This document shows positions 48,994 to 59,900 of a DNA stretch of 64,000 nucleotides, in pieces. The translations under genes were made by a program, and so were the position numbers. Source of the stretch: Piromyces finnis (lineage: Eukaryota > Neocallimastigomycota > Neocallimastigomycetes > Neocallimastigales > Neocallimastigaceae); contig MCFH01000035.1 of NCBI GenBank assembly GCA_002104945.1, positions 518,567 through 582,566 of the forward strand. The letters are read 5' to 3'. The notes under the pieces are model-generated. The model was given only the letters and a program-made list of their open reading frames with translations, had not been told where the DNA came from and made no database searches. Positions within the stretch are counted from its first letter, which is position 1; every line of letters starts with the position of its first letter.

Positions 48994-49279
48994 ATTTATA
49001 AAAGATAATTTTAGTATATCTAACAATACAAAAGTTATTCAGACGCGTTCTGCAAAAAGCAGTGTCGAACAAGTTTTGTACTACTAATCAATCCTTAATG
49101 GTTATTCTTGGTCCTTTCTTCCCACTCGGCGGCGGTAGATTCAATTTCAACCCAGTAGTTATTCCTTCTTTTTTCTTCTTTTACTCGGCGGTAGACTCAA
49201 TTTCAACCCAGTAGTTATTCCTTCTTTTTCTTCTTTTACTCGGCGGTAGATACCCTAACGTATTCTTGGTTTTCGTTAG
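48914..49279 (-). other. 5' leader of the inner chromovirus
   Basis: Leader between the primer site and Gag ATG. It has a T27 run (48963-48989, so poly-A in the RNA) about 50 nt before the start codon, plus tandem repeats. Confidence 0.75.
49131..49251. repeat. 55-56-bp tandem repeat in the inner leader
   Basis: The unit starting GGCGGTAGA recurs at 49131, 49187 and 49242 (last copy truncated); two full units carry TTTCAACCCAGTAGTTATTC. Confidence 0.85.
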
Positions 49280-49290
49280 GTAATTGTTAT
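49280..49290 (-). promoter_or_regulatory. Self-complementary primer-binding site, inner element
   Basis: Directly next to the 5' LTR, the sense strand reads ATAACAATTAC. It is the exact reverse complement of the sense LTR segment at 49422-49412. This 11-nt pairing is the Tf1 self-priming arrangement. Confidence 0.8.
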
Positions 49291-49893
49291 TGTAATGGCG
49301 ACACAGAAAGAATAGATTAGGATATCTATTCTATTACAATAACACAAAATTTGAAAAATAAAATAAAAAATTGTTTTATAAAATATCTTTTATTATAATA
49401 GAATTTTAATAATAACAATTACATCGATAAAATGATGAAAAATATCTTCTATTTATATTTTTCCTAAATACATTTATATTATATTATAACTATTTATTTC
49501 TTATATATTATTATTTAAAATCTACACTAAAATCTTAATTATTAATAAATATTTAAACTATAACTATTTTTAGTAAAATACAATTGGCAATTCAAATTAA
49601 GTACCATTTAATTTGAATATGTGCCCATGTATTATTGATATATTAATCATTTATTATTTATCTATTTCTATAAAAAAACAATACTAAAACTAGGGATTTA
49701 AATTGAGAATATTAATTTACTTGTTAAACATTAAAAATAAATTAATAATTTATTTTGTTTTAAACTTTAATTATTAATAAATAAATTATGTCTCATTTTC
49801 TTTTTCTGAATATAATTTGTGTAACTTAAACAATAATACTTGTGGCTTAAGTTACATTAAAGATATCAAACAGAGGCGTTTGATATCTTTACA
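49291..49893 (-). repeat. 5' LTR of the inner chromovirus (603 bp)
   Basis: Partner of 43682-44284; holds the predicted promoter (TATAAAT at 49457-49451) and RNA start at about 49422. Confidence 0.93.
49422..49457 (-). promoter_or_regulatory. Predicted promoter and transcript start of the inner element
   Basis: TATAAAT (49457-49451) lies 35 nt upstream of 49422. If the RNA starts there, its first 11 nt pair with the primer-binding site. Confidence 0.6.
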
Positions 49894-52295
49894 GGCATGA
49901 CTAAGTACTCAAAGTGACCAAATGCCGTCCTGAATGCAGTCTTGTACTCGTCACCTTCTTTAATCCTAATTAAATTATAAGCTGACTTGAGGTCTAACTT
50001 AGTGAAATAGTTAGCACCTTTCATTGATTCAAAGACTGATAGGATTAAAGGTAGCGGATAGGCATTCTTGATAGTTTGGTCGTTGAGCTTGCGATAGTCA
50101 ACGCAAAATCTTAGACTACCATCCTTCTTATCTTGGAGTAGAACTGGATGTCCAGCAGGAGATCGGGATTTTCTAATGAATCCTTTATTCAAGTTTTCTT
50201 CAATATACTCCTTAATAAATTGACGTTCAGTAGGAGTAGTTGGATAAATTGGCCCATAAAATAATGAAGCATTAGGTTTCAAATCGATAGAACAATCATA
50301 TACACGATGTTCAGGAAGTTCATCGGCTCGTTCTTCATTGAAGGCTTCATATAAATCTTCATATTCCAAAGGTATACCGTTGATAGATTCTACTAGTTCA
50401 GGATTCTGATCATCGGCTATGAAGACTGTTTCTGTTGGAATGGAAGTTGATTTATCTAGATTTGAGTCTTCGAGTTCCGTGATAAACATAACTTCATGAA
50501 GAGGTGTAGATTTCTTCAAATCATTCCTAAAGTTAGGAGATTTAATCTCAGATCCATTATGGTTGGAGAAAGGAACAGGACCGATTTTAACTGTAAAGGA
50601 ATGGTCAGGTTGTGTTAAGATACAGAAGAAGTTGGTTTTCATGAACTTAGAACCTAGGAGAATCGAAGAAGGAAGCTGATCAGCTACGTGGCATCGAAGT
50701 TTGTATTGACGAACTTCTTCTCGAGTTCCTCCTATAGAAGATAAGTTCATTACAATGTTGAACTCTTCTGTGATGTAATGCATTAGGACATTACCTCCCA
50801 TGACCTTTACAACAGTATCAGCTGGTATGGTCTTAATTCCTAGTTTCTTCACTAAATCCATATGGATTACATTGGTAGTAGAGCCGGAATCTAAGAGAGA
50901 CGAAGTGATAACCTGTCTAGATCCTTTAGAAGTTTTTACACTAGTCTTCACGATGGGATACTTCTCCGGATCAGGATTTGGTAGCTCTAAGATATCTTGC
51001 TCTTCTACTTCACAGAGATAGCTGGAGTATGAAGTACCATTATTAGGTTTAGTACTTTTATTGGGATTTTGGGTACTAGACTTGCTATCCAAGTTACTGG
51101 AGCCTTTTCCTTTTTGGTTAGACGGGCGATTGTTGTTATTGTTGTTCCTTTGGTTGTTATTACGATTGTTAGTCTTGTTAGGGTTCTTGGAATAAAGACT
51201 GCCATGAATACCTAATAAATTAGCTATTAAGGGCTCTTTGTCCTTGTAGTTAGCTTGTCTTTCCAAAGTATCATCGTAATAAGTATCCTTGGAAGCATCA
51301 TATTTGATTAGAAGATTCTTCAGTTCTTCTAACGTCTGTCTATCCGAAGTTAATTTACTAAAGGCGTGGTTCACGGTAGGTCGAACTTGGAAAAGCATGA
51401 TGGTTAATTGAATGTCTTCGGAACATCCAATTAATTTGACATATTGGGAGAATTTTCCTAAGTATTCGGAAGCTTTTCCCCAACTATGTCTGAGCTTCAT
51501 CAGGTCGATTTTGGTGATGTTGATATCCTTCGGGTTAAGGAATCTCTTACTTAAAGCTTCGTAAAGAACTTTTCTATTCGGATGAGATTCCTGGAAGTCT
51601 GCTTGTTCAACATCGTACCAATCTGCAGCATCACCAGTAAGACAATCTTCAATGAAGTTTACTTTCATAGCTTCATTGTTTCCATAGAACTTGATGTGTC
51701 TTAAGAAGTGGTGTTCGCATCGACGGATGAATCTACGTAATTGAATACTTTCTCCTGAGTAAGAAAGCATTTTTTCAGCGACGTTTGGAGGCGAAGCATC
51801 TCCCATGATGACGTCACCGTCAGGTTCGTGAGGGGTAGTAGCAGAAGGAGTAACGGGAGTAGACAACTCATCAACTCTTTGAGTAGCCTTGCTGATATGA
51901 GCTTTGATATCAGCGAGTTGATTGTCTTTCCTAGCATCGTTGACTTCTAAGGTAGCCATCTTACCCATAATAACTTGAGTAGAGTTTTCCAAAACAGTCA
52001 AACGATCATTGAGACTTTCGTTTTCCCTTCTGGTAGCTTGAATATCAACCTTTAACTGATTGATATTCCCAGTTAAGGTAGCAGTTAAAGACTCAATGAG
52101 GGCCTTGAGATCCTCATTAGTAGTTGGCTTCTGAGTAGGATTACTCGTAGAAGCATTAGCTTGTCCGGAATGATTAGGCATCTTTGATTTTCTTACGGGA
52201 GTATTTCCTGGGGAACGTTCTCTCTTGGTAGTTTGTAGGCGATTAAAAAATTCTTTTGTATCCACTTTAATAGGTGTAAGTGGAGACTTTTCCAT
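49894..52295 (-). CDS. Outer chromovirus Gag-Pol, N-terminal part (Gag, protease, RT start), interrupted
   Basis: The Gag start codon is at 52295. The first ~150 residues predict a coiled coil (NESLNDRLTVLENSTQ region). A capsid-like domain and an Asn-rich stretch without any CCHC zinc knuckle follow. Then come protease LLDSGSTTNVIHM and the start of RT (CVDYRKLNDQ, TKLDLKSAYN) up to EYLVMP, where the inner element cuts the frame. One copy of the GGCAT duplication bridges in frame to 43676, so before the insertion this was one open gag-pol frame of about 1627 codons. Residues past the junction come from inner LTR sequence. Confidence 0.9.
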
Positions 52296-52365
52296 TAAAC
52301 TTTAATTATTATATTTAGTTATTAATAATTACTAACTAATTGGTGCTTAGCGCACTTTTATAATA
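52296..52365 (-). other. Short 5' leader of the outer chromovirus
   Basis: About 70 nt between the primer site and Gag ATG; no ORF. Confidence 0.7.
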
Positions 52366-52376
52366 AGCGTTAGTAA
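52366..52376 (-). promoter_or_regulatory. Self-complementary primer-binding site, outer element
   Basis: The sense strand reads TTACTAACGCT immediately after the 5' LTR. The exact reverse complement AGCGTTAGTAA is at 52635-52625 in the sense LTR. Confidence 0.82.
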
Positions 52377-52995
52377 TGTCAAAAAGCGATTTTTTTATTA
52401 AAGAAAAGTGTGGTAAGCACACTAGTTATATTAATTAACAAATATAATACGCTTTCCTATTGAAGGCGTAAAGCTAATAATATTTATATAAAGAAAATTA
52501 AATAATATTTTTATTTTAGCAATAACTTAATATCAGCATATATTAAGTTATTAAAAATATTAAAATTTTTAAAGTTTTAGGTTTTATAGAAGTTTATAAA
52601 TTTTATTAACTTTAAGTTAAAAAATTACTAACGCTAAAGCTTCGTAATTTTTGTCAATTTTTGTTCTTTTTATACATGAACAATTTTAATTATTACATTT
52701 TTTAATTTTAATTAATTATTATCTAATTATAAAATATTTAATTTTTATAAATTAATAATTAATATAATTATTGTAAATAGTTAATAAATTTAAAATAAAA
52801 TTTTTAATAATAAAATTTTAATAATTTTAAAAAATTTAATAATTTCAAATATTAGAAATTTTATACTTTGAAATTTTTTAATAAAAATTTAAAAAATAAA
52901 TTTTTTCAAATTTTCAAATTTTCAAATTTTGAAAAAATTTTTAATTTTTTCCATGTGTCCAAATTTTTTAAATTTTTATATATGTTATTGTGACA
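52377..52995 (-). repeat. 5' LTR of the outer chromovirus (619 bp)
   Basis: No difference from 39975-40593 seen by eye; TGTCA/TGACA inverted ends; right TSD GTTCT follows at 52996-53000. Confidence 0.93.
52635..52674 (-). promoter_or_regulatory. Predicted promoter and transcript start of the outer element
   Basis: TATAAAAA (52674-52667) lies 39 nt upstream of 52635, the base at which the RNA must begin for its first 11 nt to match the primer-binding site. Confidence 0.6.
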
Positions 52996-53003
52996 GTTCT
53001 TCT

Positions 53004-54107
53004 TGATACGCTACTCACATAAAAACATGATAAAAACTAGCTGAATAAACACGACTTAACCCATAGTAACTTATAATAAAAATAAACAATAATAACCCTT
53101 AAAGATGAATGAATAATAATTTTATGAAAATATAACCCTTTCTTTAAATAAATAATATTATCTTTATTATATAATAAATTCTGAGTAAAAACGACCTAAT
53201 AGTGATAATAATAAAATAAATTATTAAATAAAATAAATTATTAAATAAAATAAAACGACTTAATCCAATAATGTACTAAAATAATAAAATAATAATAAAT
53301 AAATAAAAATGAATAAATAAACTAAAAATAAAATGATATACATCAAATTATTAATTCTAGTGTTTATCCAAGTGTTCTTTAGAAATACTCTTAAACTTAT
53401 AAATTAAAAAAATAACTAATTGAGTAATTATTACTAAAATGATAAACTTAAAACCTGGAAATAGAACAATAATAACAATTCCAAAGATAAAATACAGAAC
53501 TCTTTTATGTTTCTGTATAAAATGAGTGTTTATAATAATTGATACTTTTAATATTTTAATTTTGTTAAATTTTTATTTTAATTTTATTTTAATTTTATTT
53601 TAATATTATTTTAATTTTAAATTTTAATTATTTTATTCAAGGTATTATACATTTAATGATAGTCAATGATAATTTATAATAATTTTTCTAAATTTAAACA
53701 TTTTGAAGTAATAAGAAAATCAAATAAGTAATATTCTATAATATTTTATAATACTAAGACATAATTTTAATTTATTCTTTTAATTTTAATAAATAATAAC
53801 AATAGTAATAATAACATTTAATAGTTAAAAATAATAATACATGTAATAAATGAAAATGTATAAAAGGAAGATAAAATTCTTCTTTATAAAGGCGGACAAT
53901 AAATAGACAATAAATAAATTATAAATATAATAAAGAGATAATTTAAACATAATAAAAAGAGTTTATTTTCGAGTTTTTGAGTGATTTATTTGTTAATTAT
54001 AAAACATATTTTATTTTATTTTAAATTTATTGTTTCATCATAAATATTAGAATTTATTATTTATCAAAAATATTATATTATTCAAAAATATATCGGTCAA
54101 CGCATCA
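53004..54107 (+). repeat. 5' LTR of element A (1104 bp)
   Basis: Starts TGATACGCTACTCAC and ends GTCAACGCATCA (TGATACG/CGCATCA imperfect inverted ends); matches 61702-62786 with indels. Confidence 0.85.
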
Positions 54108-54115
54108 TAAAATTT

Positions 54116-54134
54116 TGGTGGAGAATCCGGGCGT
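54116..54134 (+). promoter_or_regulatory. Putative tRNA primer-binding site of element A
   Basis: TGGTGGAGAATCCGGGCGT begins with TGG, as a site complementary to a tRNA CCA end should, 8 nt after the LTR. It is repeated at 63442 after the next LTR. No complement exists in the LTR, so priming is probably by a tRNA, which I could not name. Confidence 0.55.
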
Positions 54135-55489
54135 GACCAAAGATATGAAAAAGAATAATATTAATAATAATACTAATAAATTCTAAAATATTAAGCGTTT
54201 ATAAAAAAAAAACAGTTTACACTTAATTTAATTTTATTATATATTCTTCTATAATAATAATAATAATAATAAAAAAAATTTAATTATATATATAAAAGGA
54301 AATATATATAATTTTAAAATTATAAAAATTTTAATATTTCTAAAAAGGGTATTTAAGAAATTAAAAACTAAGTGATTAATAGTTAGTCATATACGTTACA
54401 CAAGGAAGAAAATTTCTATAATTCCTATAATCGTTTCCGTTCTTATTATTAATAAGGATAACTTAATCCATTCAGTTAGTTTGTTATATTTCTGATCTAT
54501 CCAGGGGATCAGTGTGATAGTAAAAACTAGGAAAAAAAGTTAATCCTTCTCAGCAGTTAATAATAAGATCATAATTTGAATTAAATATACAATTTTTATT
54601 TCTTAATTAAGAGAATAAATTAATTCACCAGTGCTTATTTGTAGAGGCGGCTGTTGAATGAAAAACTTCTTAGCTTAAGGCTACCTACATATTAAGCGAA
54701 TAATTTATTTCAATATTCTTAATTATTGACTAAAAATTTTTTTAATTTAAATTATAACAAAAAAAAAATAGTAAGTATATATTGGTTGTTGTTATATAAT
54801 AGACTGAGTTCGAAATATAGCAATAATTAAAGCAATTATTATTTAGAGAGTAAGGCGGGTACACACTCAGCAAGAGGGAGTAGGTATACTAGACAGCCTT
54901 TATTTGATTCTCAAGTAAGAGAGTAGCAAGTTCGGCTGAAAATCCTGAGTAAGGAGCAGAACTTTGGAAGTGAAAATTTATCATTTAAAGGTGGGGGTTT
55001 AGTAGGGATCCGAAAGTCTTTATAGTCACTGTGCCTCGGGTGCCTAAAAATAAATAAATAATTGTAACAATATATATAAACTATTATAATTAAATTAAAT
55101 AAAAAAAATATACATATTCTTATAAATTCCTAATTGCAAAAAAAAAAAAAAAAAAAAAAAAATTATTCTTTCATTCTTCCTTGATCATTTAAAATTGAGA
55201 GTTAATAAATTGCATTTAAATTTATAATTAGATATTATTCCGTAAAGCTTCTATTATTCCTGACTAATAATAATAATATAATATACTTTCTATAAAATAC
55301 TTCTCCGATCTGATCTCATTCAATATTAAATTTCATTATTTATATAATTTTTATAATTTATATAATCCATATAATATATATAATTTATACAATATATATA
55401 TAGATTTCTGTTGTATTACTTATTTTTTATTCTTTTATTTTTCTTTAATATACTTCTCAATTTCTAAATAATTTTCTTTAATTTTTTTT

Positions 55490-55490
<1 letters not shown>

Positions 55491-55541
<51 letters not shown>
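55491..55541. repeat. A51 homopolymer
   Basis: Run of 51 A in the leader of element A. Confidence 0.95.
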
Positions 55542-55544
<3 letters not shown>

Positions 55545-55778
55545 ATAAATTTTATATTATTTTATACTTTATCAATTTATCAATTATTTATATATTCAAT
55601 TCTTTTCATTTTTAATTTTATAAATATTATTAATATTATTATATTATTAAAGTTCAAAACACATATATATATATATAATATATAAATTCCAATTATTTTC
55701 TTTATTATCATTTATTTCAAATTAAATTATTCTTTTATTTTAATTATTTTACCTTATAAGAAATTTATATATACAAAA

Positions 55779-56978
55779 ATGAAGATCAGTGAAATCACTA
55801 AAATGCTACCTAGAATTGGTAGTCAAGATAGGGATATCGAAAGCTGGGCTGAAGAATTCAGCAGAGTTATGGACCTATCTGACATCAATGATCCCAAAAA
55901 GATATTCGCTTGGGCAAAGGAATGTGTCCAAGGTAGATTAAAAGGAATCATTGATGACTTAAAAACAGAAAGTGATACTGGAACAAATTATCCTAGTATC
56001 GAAGATATTAAAGAGGCTATTGAAGAATACTTAGAAATCACGCCTCAAGAAAAATGCTTCAATGTTAAGTCTCTAAAAATTAGAAGAGGAGAAAGTATTA
56101 AGGATTTCAACTGGAGATACGGAAACTTATATAAAAATCTTAATGTTGGATCCCAACTATTCGTTACTGTTAAGGATTATACTAATTCCATTATTTCTCG
56201 TCCTTTTATCAGAACTCAAGTAATCACTGCCCAACCTAAAGATATAGAAGCCGCTTTTAAGGTTGCCGAATTAGCTGAATCAGCAACTGAAGTTCCTCAG
56301 TATCATAATGTAAATATGTTTACTGATAACCAACCTTACTTTGATCCATATCAAAACCAAAATTATAATCTATTTACTCAACATAGTGGTGGAACTAATT
56401 ATAATTATTTTAATAATAATGATAGTCCATATACTTATAATGGATACTACAATAATAACTATAATAATAATTATGATAATAATAATAATTATAATAATTA
56501 TAATATGCGATTCAATGGAAACTATAATATGAGAAATCAACGTTTTAATAAGAGAAATAATTACAGAAATAATTACCCAAATAATTTCAATACTAATAAT
56601 AATAGTTATAGTAACAATTATAATAATAATTATAACAATAATTATAACAACTATCAAGGTGATCAAAATGCATATAATAATGGTTATAGTAAATACCCTT
56701 ATAATTCTAGTACATTTAATAACAATAATTATTCCAATATGGAAGAAAATAAATCATATCAAAATTCCACTAATTATTCTAATAATGTTAATGCTAATAA
56801 AATGAATACTACTACTAATAAAGTTAATCAAACTACATCTCAAAGTCAAGTGAATATGTTTAACCAGTCTCAAAGAAATAAATGTTTTAGATGTCAACAA
56901 GTAGGCCACAAAATGCAAGATTGCAAATATACATTCCAAGAACTTGCAGAAATGGAAACAAGGCCTTATAAACTCTAA
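55779..56978 (+). CDS. Element A Gag with Asn/Tyr-rich low-complexity domain and zinc knuckle
   Basis: 399 aa. A retrotransposon capsid-like domain (~1-165; DIESWAEEFSRVMDLSD at the start) is followed by a ~160-residue Asn/Tyr-rich low-complexity part of prion-like composition. A CCHC knuckle (CFRCQQVGHKMQDC) closes the protein. It ends at a TAA that is in frame with the pol start 21 nt further on, so Pol may be made by readthrough or re-initiation. Asn codons are AAT-rich, like the host genome. Confidence 0.87.
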   Translation: MKISEITKMLPRIGSQDRDIESWAEEFSRVMDLSDINDPKKIFAWAKECVQGRLKGIIDDLKTESDTGTNYPSIEDIKEAIEEYLEITPQEKCFNVKSLKIRRGESIKDFNWRYGNLYKNLNVGSQLFVTVKDYTNSIISRPFIRTQVITAQPKDIEAAFKVAELAESATEVPQYHNVNMFTDNQPYFDPYQNQNYNLFTQHSGGTNYNYFNNNDSPYTYNGYYNNNYNNNYDNNNNYNNYNMRFNGNYNMRNQRFNKRNNYRNNYPNNFNTNNNSYSNNYNNNYNNNYNNYQGDQNAYNNGYSKYPYNSSTFNNNNYSNMEENKSYQNSTNYSNNVNANKMNTTTNKVNQTTSQSQVNMFNQSQRNKCFRCQQVGHKMQDCKYTFQELAEMETRPYKL

Positions 56979-56996
56979 TCAAAATCATTTAAACTT

Positions 56997-59900
56997 ATGA
57001 GTGGGAGAAGGAATACTCCCATAAATCAAACCAATACTACTTTTGCTACAATATCAGTACCAGTAAATGAAGAAATTACTATTCCAGTAATAAGAAAAGC
57101 TAAAAAGAATACTGATATTAAACCATATAAAAGAACTACCAAAGAAAAATTAAGTGACAATCCACAACCAATTAGAGTTCCAAGTAATGAGACTAGAGAA
57201 CCATTAAATAATACTTATGAAGATATAATTGAAGTTCCAAATAACGAAGTAGAAATGGAGTCTGTAATTGAAAATGAAAATAATAATAATAATAATAATC
57301 TTAATAATAATTATAATAATAATATTAATAATAATATGAGTATGAATAATGACACTAATATAAATAATAATGAAAGTAATAAAATAGATAATAACATTAA
57401 TGATAATAATATTAATAATAACACTAATTCAACAGAAGCATTAAAACAATTAGATCCTTCATTCATTAATCAACCCACTATAGATAAAGCTAAACGAAAT
57501 AATAAAAAAGAACGAGAAAAGGAAATAATTGAACTAGCAAAAGAGATTGAACTTCCGAGTCAAAAGGAAAAAAATGTATCAAATGAAAAAGGAACAAAAA
57601 GATTAGTTATTTCAGCAGATCAAGAAAAATATAATATAACTAAAGATATAGGTGAAAAATTTGCAAATATAACAATAGGCCAACTACTTGAAATTAGTCC
57701 TAAATTGAAAACGGAACTTTCAAAAGCACTAAAATTTACTAAAATTATTGAAGATGAATCTACAATTCTTTCTACCATAAGAAAAGATAAAGTCGTGAAA
57801 TCAAAATGTAAAATAGAAGGAATAGAAACTACTGTATATTTGGACTCTTGTTCATCTATAAATATGATTACTAGAAGATTCTTATTAGAAAATAATATTC
57901 CATTAAAACCAGTTTCAAAAATTAGAGAAACTTTATATCAAGCTTATTCCAATACTACTATTGAGTCGCATCTATATGAAATTGAAATTACTATTGGTAA
58001 TATAACATCTAAAGAAATATTTAGACTTATTGAAAAAGAAGATATATTCCAGGTCTTAATTGGTGTAGAAACTTTAGCTAATATGAAATTAATTATGGAC
58101 TTTTCTGATCATACTTTATATCAGAAAACTGATGATATTCACAAAATTGGATCTTTTGAAAGTATTAATGAAATGAATCAAACTAACTTAATAGAAGAAT
58201 TTGATGAAGAAATTAATCAAGATGCATTAATATATTACTTAACTAGTCAGAATGATAAATATCAAGATTTAGAAATTAAAACTACTAGTGATTCTAAATT
58301 ACAACTTATTAATAAAATAGTTGATGAAACACAAAAAGAAGCAAAAGACCAACTGAAGAATCTTTTAATAACTAATATAGATGTTTTAGCTAATGATACT
58401 GATGATTTGGGTAAATCAAAATTATTAGCTCATGAAATTAAATTAAATCAAGATGATCCTATTAAACAGAAAATGTATCGTATTTCTAATAAAGAACATA
58501 TGGAAATTCTAAAAGAAGAAATAGGAAAGCTTTTAAAGAATGATTTAATAGAACCATCACAATCATCTTGGTCTTCTCCAGTTTTATTAGTACCAAAAAA
58601 GAATGGAAAATGGAGGATGTGTGTAGATTATAGAAAATTAAATTCTATAACAATAAAAGATTCATATCCACTTCCATACATCGAAGAAATATTATTTTCT
58701 ATTGGTAATAATGTAAAATATTTATCTACATTAGATTTATTCTCTGGTTTTCATCAAATACCAATGAAAAAAGAAGATATTGATAAAACATGTTTTACAA
58801 CAATATTTGGAAATTATAATTACAAAGTAATGCCTTTTGGTTTATGTAATGCTCCAGCAACCTTTCAAAGAGAAATGAACCGTATATTTCTACCACTTAT
58901 TGGAAAATGTTTATTTGTTTATATGGATGACCTTTTAGTATTTTCTCCAAGTCTTGAACAACATATATTAGATCTTCAAAAGGTTTTTAATATAATAAAA
59001 GAAAATGGTATAAAAGCAAATCTTTCTAAATGTCATTTCTTAAAACAAGAAGTAGAGGTCCTTGGTCATATTCTATCAGTAGAAGGTGTCAAACCAGTTG
59101 AAAAGAAAATTGAAACTATTAAAAATTGGAAGTCACCAACAAACCTTACACAGCTAAGATCATTTTTAGGAGCTATAGGATATTACAGGAAGTTTATAAA
59201 AGATTTTGCCCAAATTGCTCATCCATTATTTAAATTATTAAAAAAGGGTATGAAATTTGAATGGACATCTGAAACTGAAGAAAGTTTCCAAATACTAAAA
59301 GAAAGACTGATTAAGTCTCCTATTTTAAAATATCCTGACTATGATAAAAATTTTATTATAAGAACTGATGCATCACTTAATGGTATTGGTGGTGTATTAC
59401 TTCAAAAAGATGAAAATAATGTTGAATATCCAATTCATTATGTTAGTAGGTCTTTAAATGATAGTGAAATTAATTATAGTATAACTGACTTAGAAGGAAC
59501 CGCAGCTTTTTATTGTTGTAAGAAATTTAAATCTTATATAAGTGGGAATAAAGAAGAAACGATATTATATACTGACCATAAACCTTTAGTTGGCTTATTT
59601 AATAATAAAGAACCAAATAATGCTCGTCAAACACGCTGGGTTACTACACTTAGTATGCTCAAGGTAAAAGTCAAATATGAACAAGGAAAGAAAAACGTAG
59701 TCGCTGATGCATTATCTAGACTAATACCAGACAATAAAAATGATATAAAAATTTCACTAGCTACCTTTAATAATAATGATGGTGAAACTACTAAAAATAA
59801 TATTTTAAATTCAAATAAAGATTTTTACTCTAAAAATAATGAAAATATAGTTTATTCTTGTAATTTTAATAATTCATGTATTAATGATAATGAAATAAAT

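Larger units (their letters stand above)
43682..49893 (-). mobile_element. Ty3/gypsy chromovirus, self-priming type ('inner'), intact and nested
   Basis: A 6212-bp element with 603-bp LTRs that look identical, a 5-bp TSD (GGCAT), one uninterrupted gag-pol frame, a purine-rich tract beside the 3' LTR and a self-complementary primer site. It is inserted in the outer element's RT codons just before the FGLTNAP motif. It carries every sign of a recently mobile copy. Confidence 0.95.
39975..52995 (-). mobile_element. Ty3/gypsy chromovirus, self-priming type ('outer'), complete with nested insertion
   Basis: Two 619-bp LTRs (TGTCA...TGACA) that look identical flank the element. It is bordered by the 5-bp duplication GTTCT at 39970-39974 and 52996-53000. 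The sense direction is minus. The internal region holds one long gag-pol frame, split by a younger element at 43682-49893. One end lies 11 nt from the mature 5' end of tRNA-Ser. Identical LTRs mean a recent insertion. Confidence 0.93.
54108..55778 (+). other. Long untranslated leader of element A
   Basis: No coding potential. It contains a 20-nt primer-site motif (54115-54134) and a conserved 29-nt block (54647-54675), both shared with the next element. An A22 run near 55139 and an A51 run at 55491-55541 precede gag. Confidence 0.7.

Noticed and set aside
56341-56666. Ile-rich ORFs on both strands overlapping Gag
   Set aside because: Shadows of the AAT/TAT repeats of the Gag low-complexity region.
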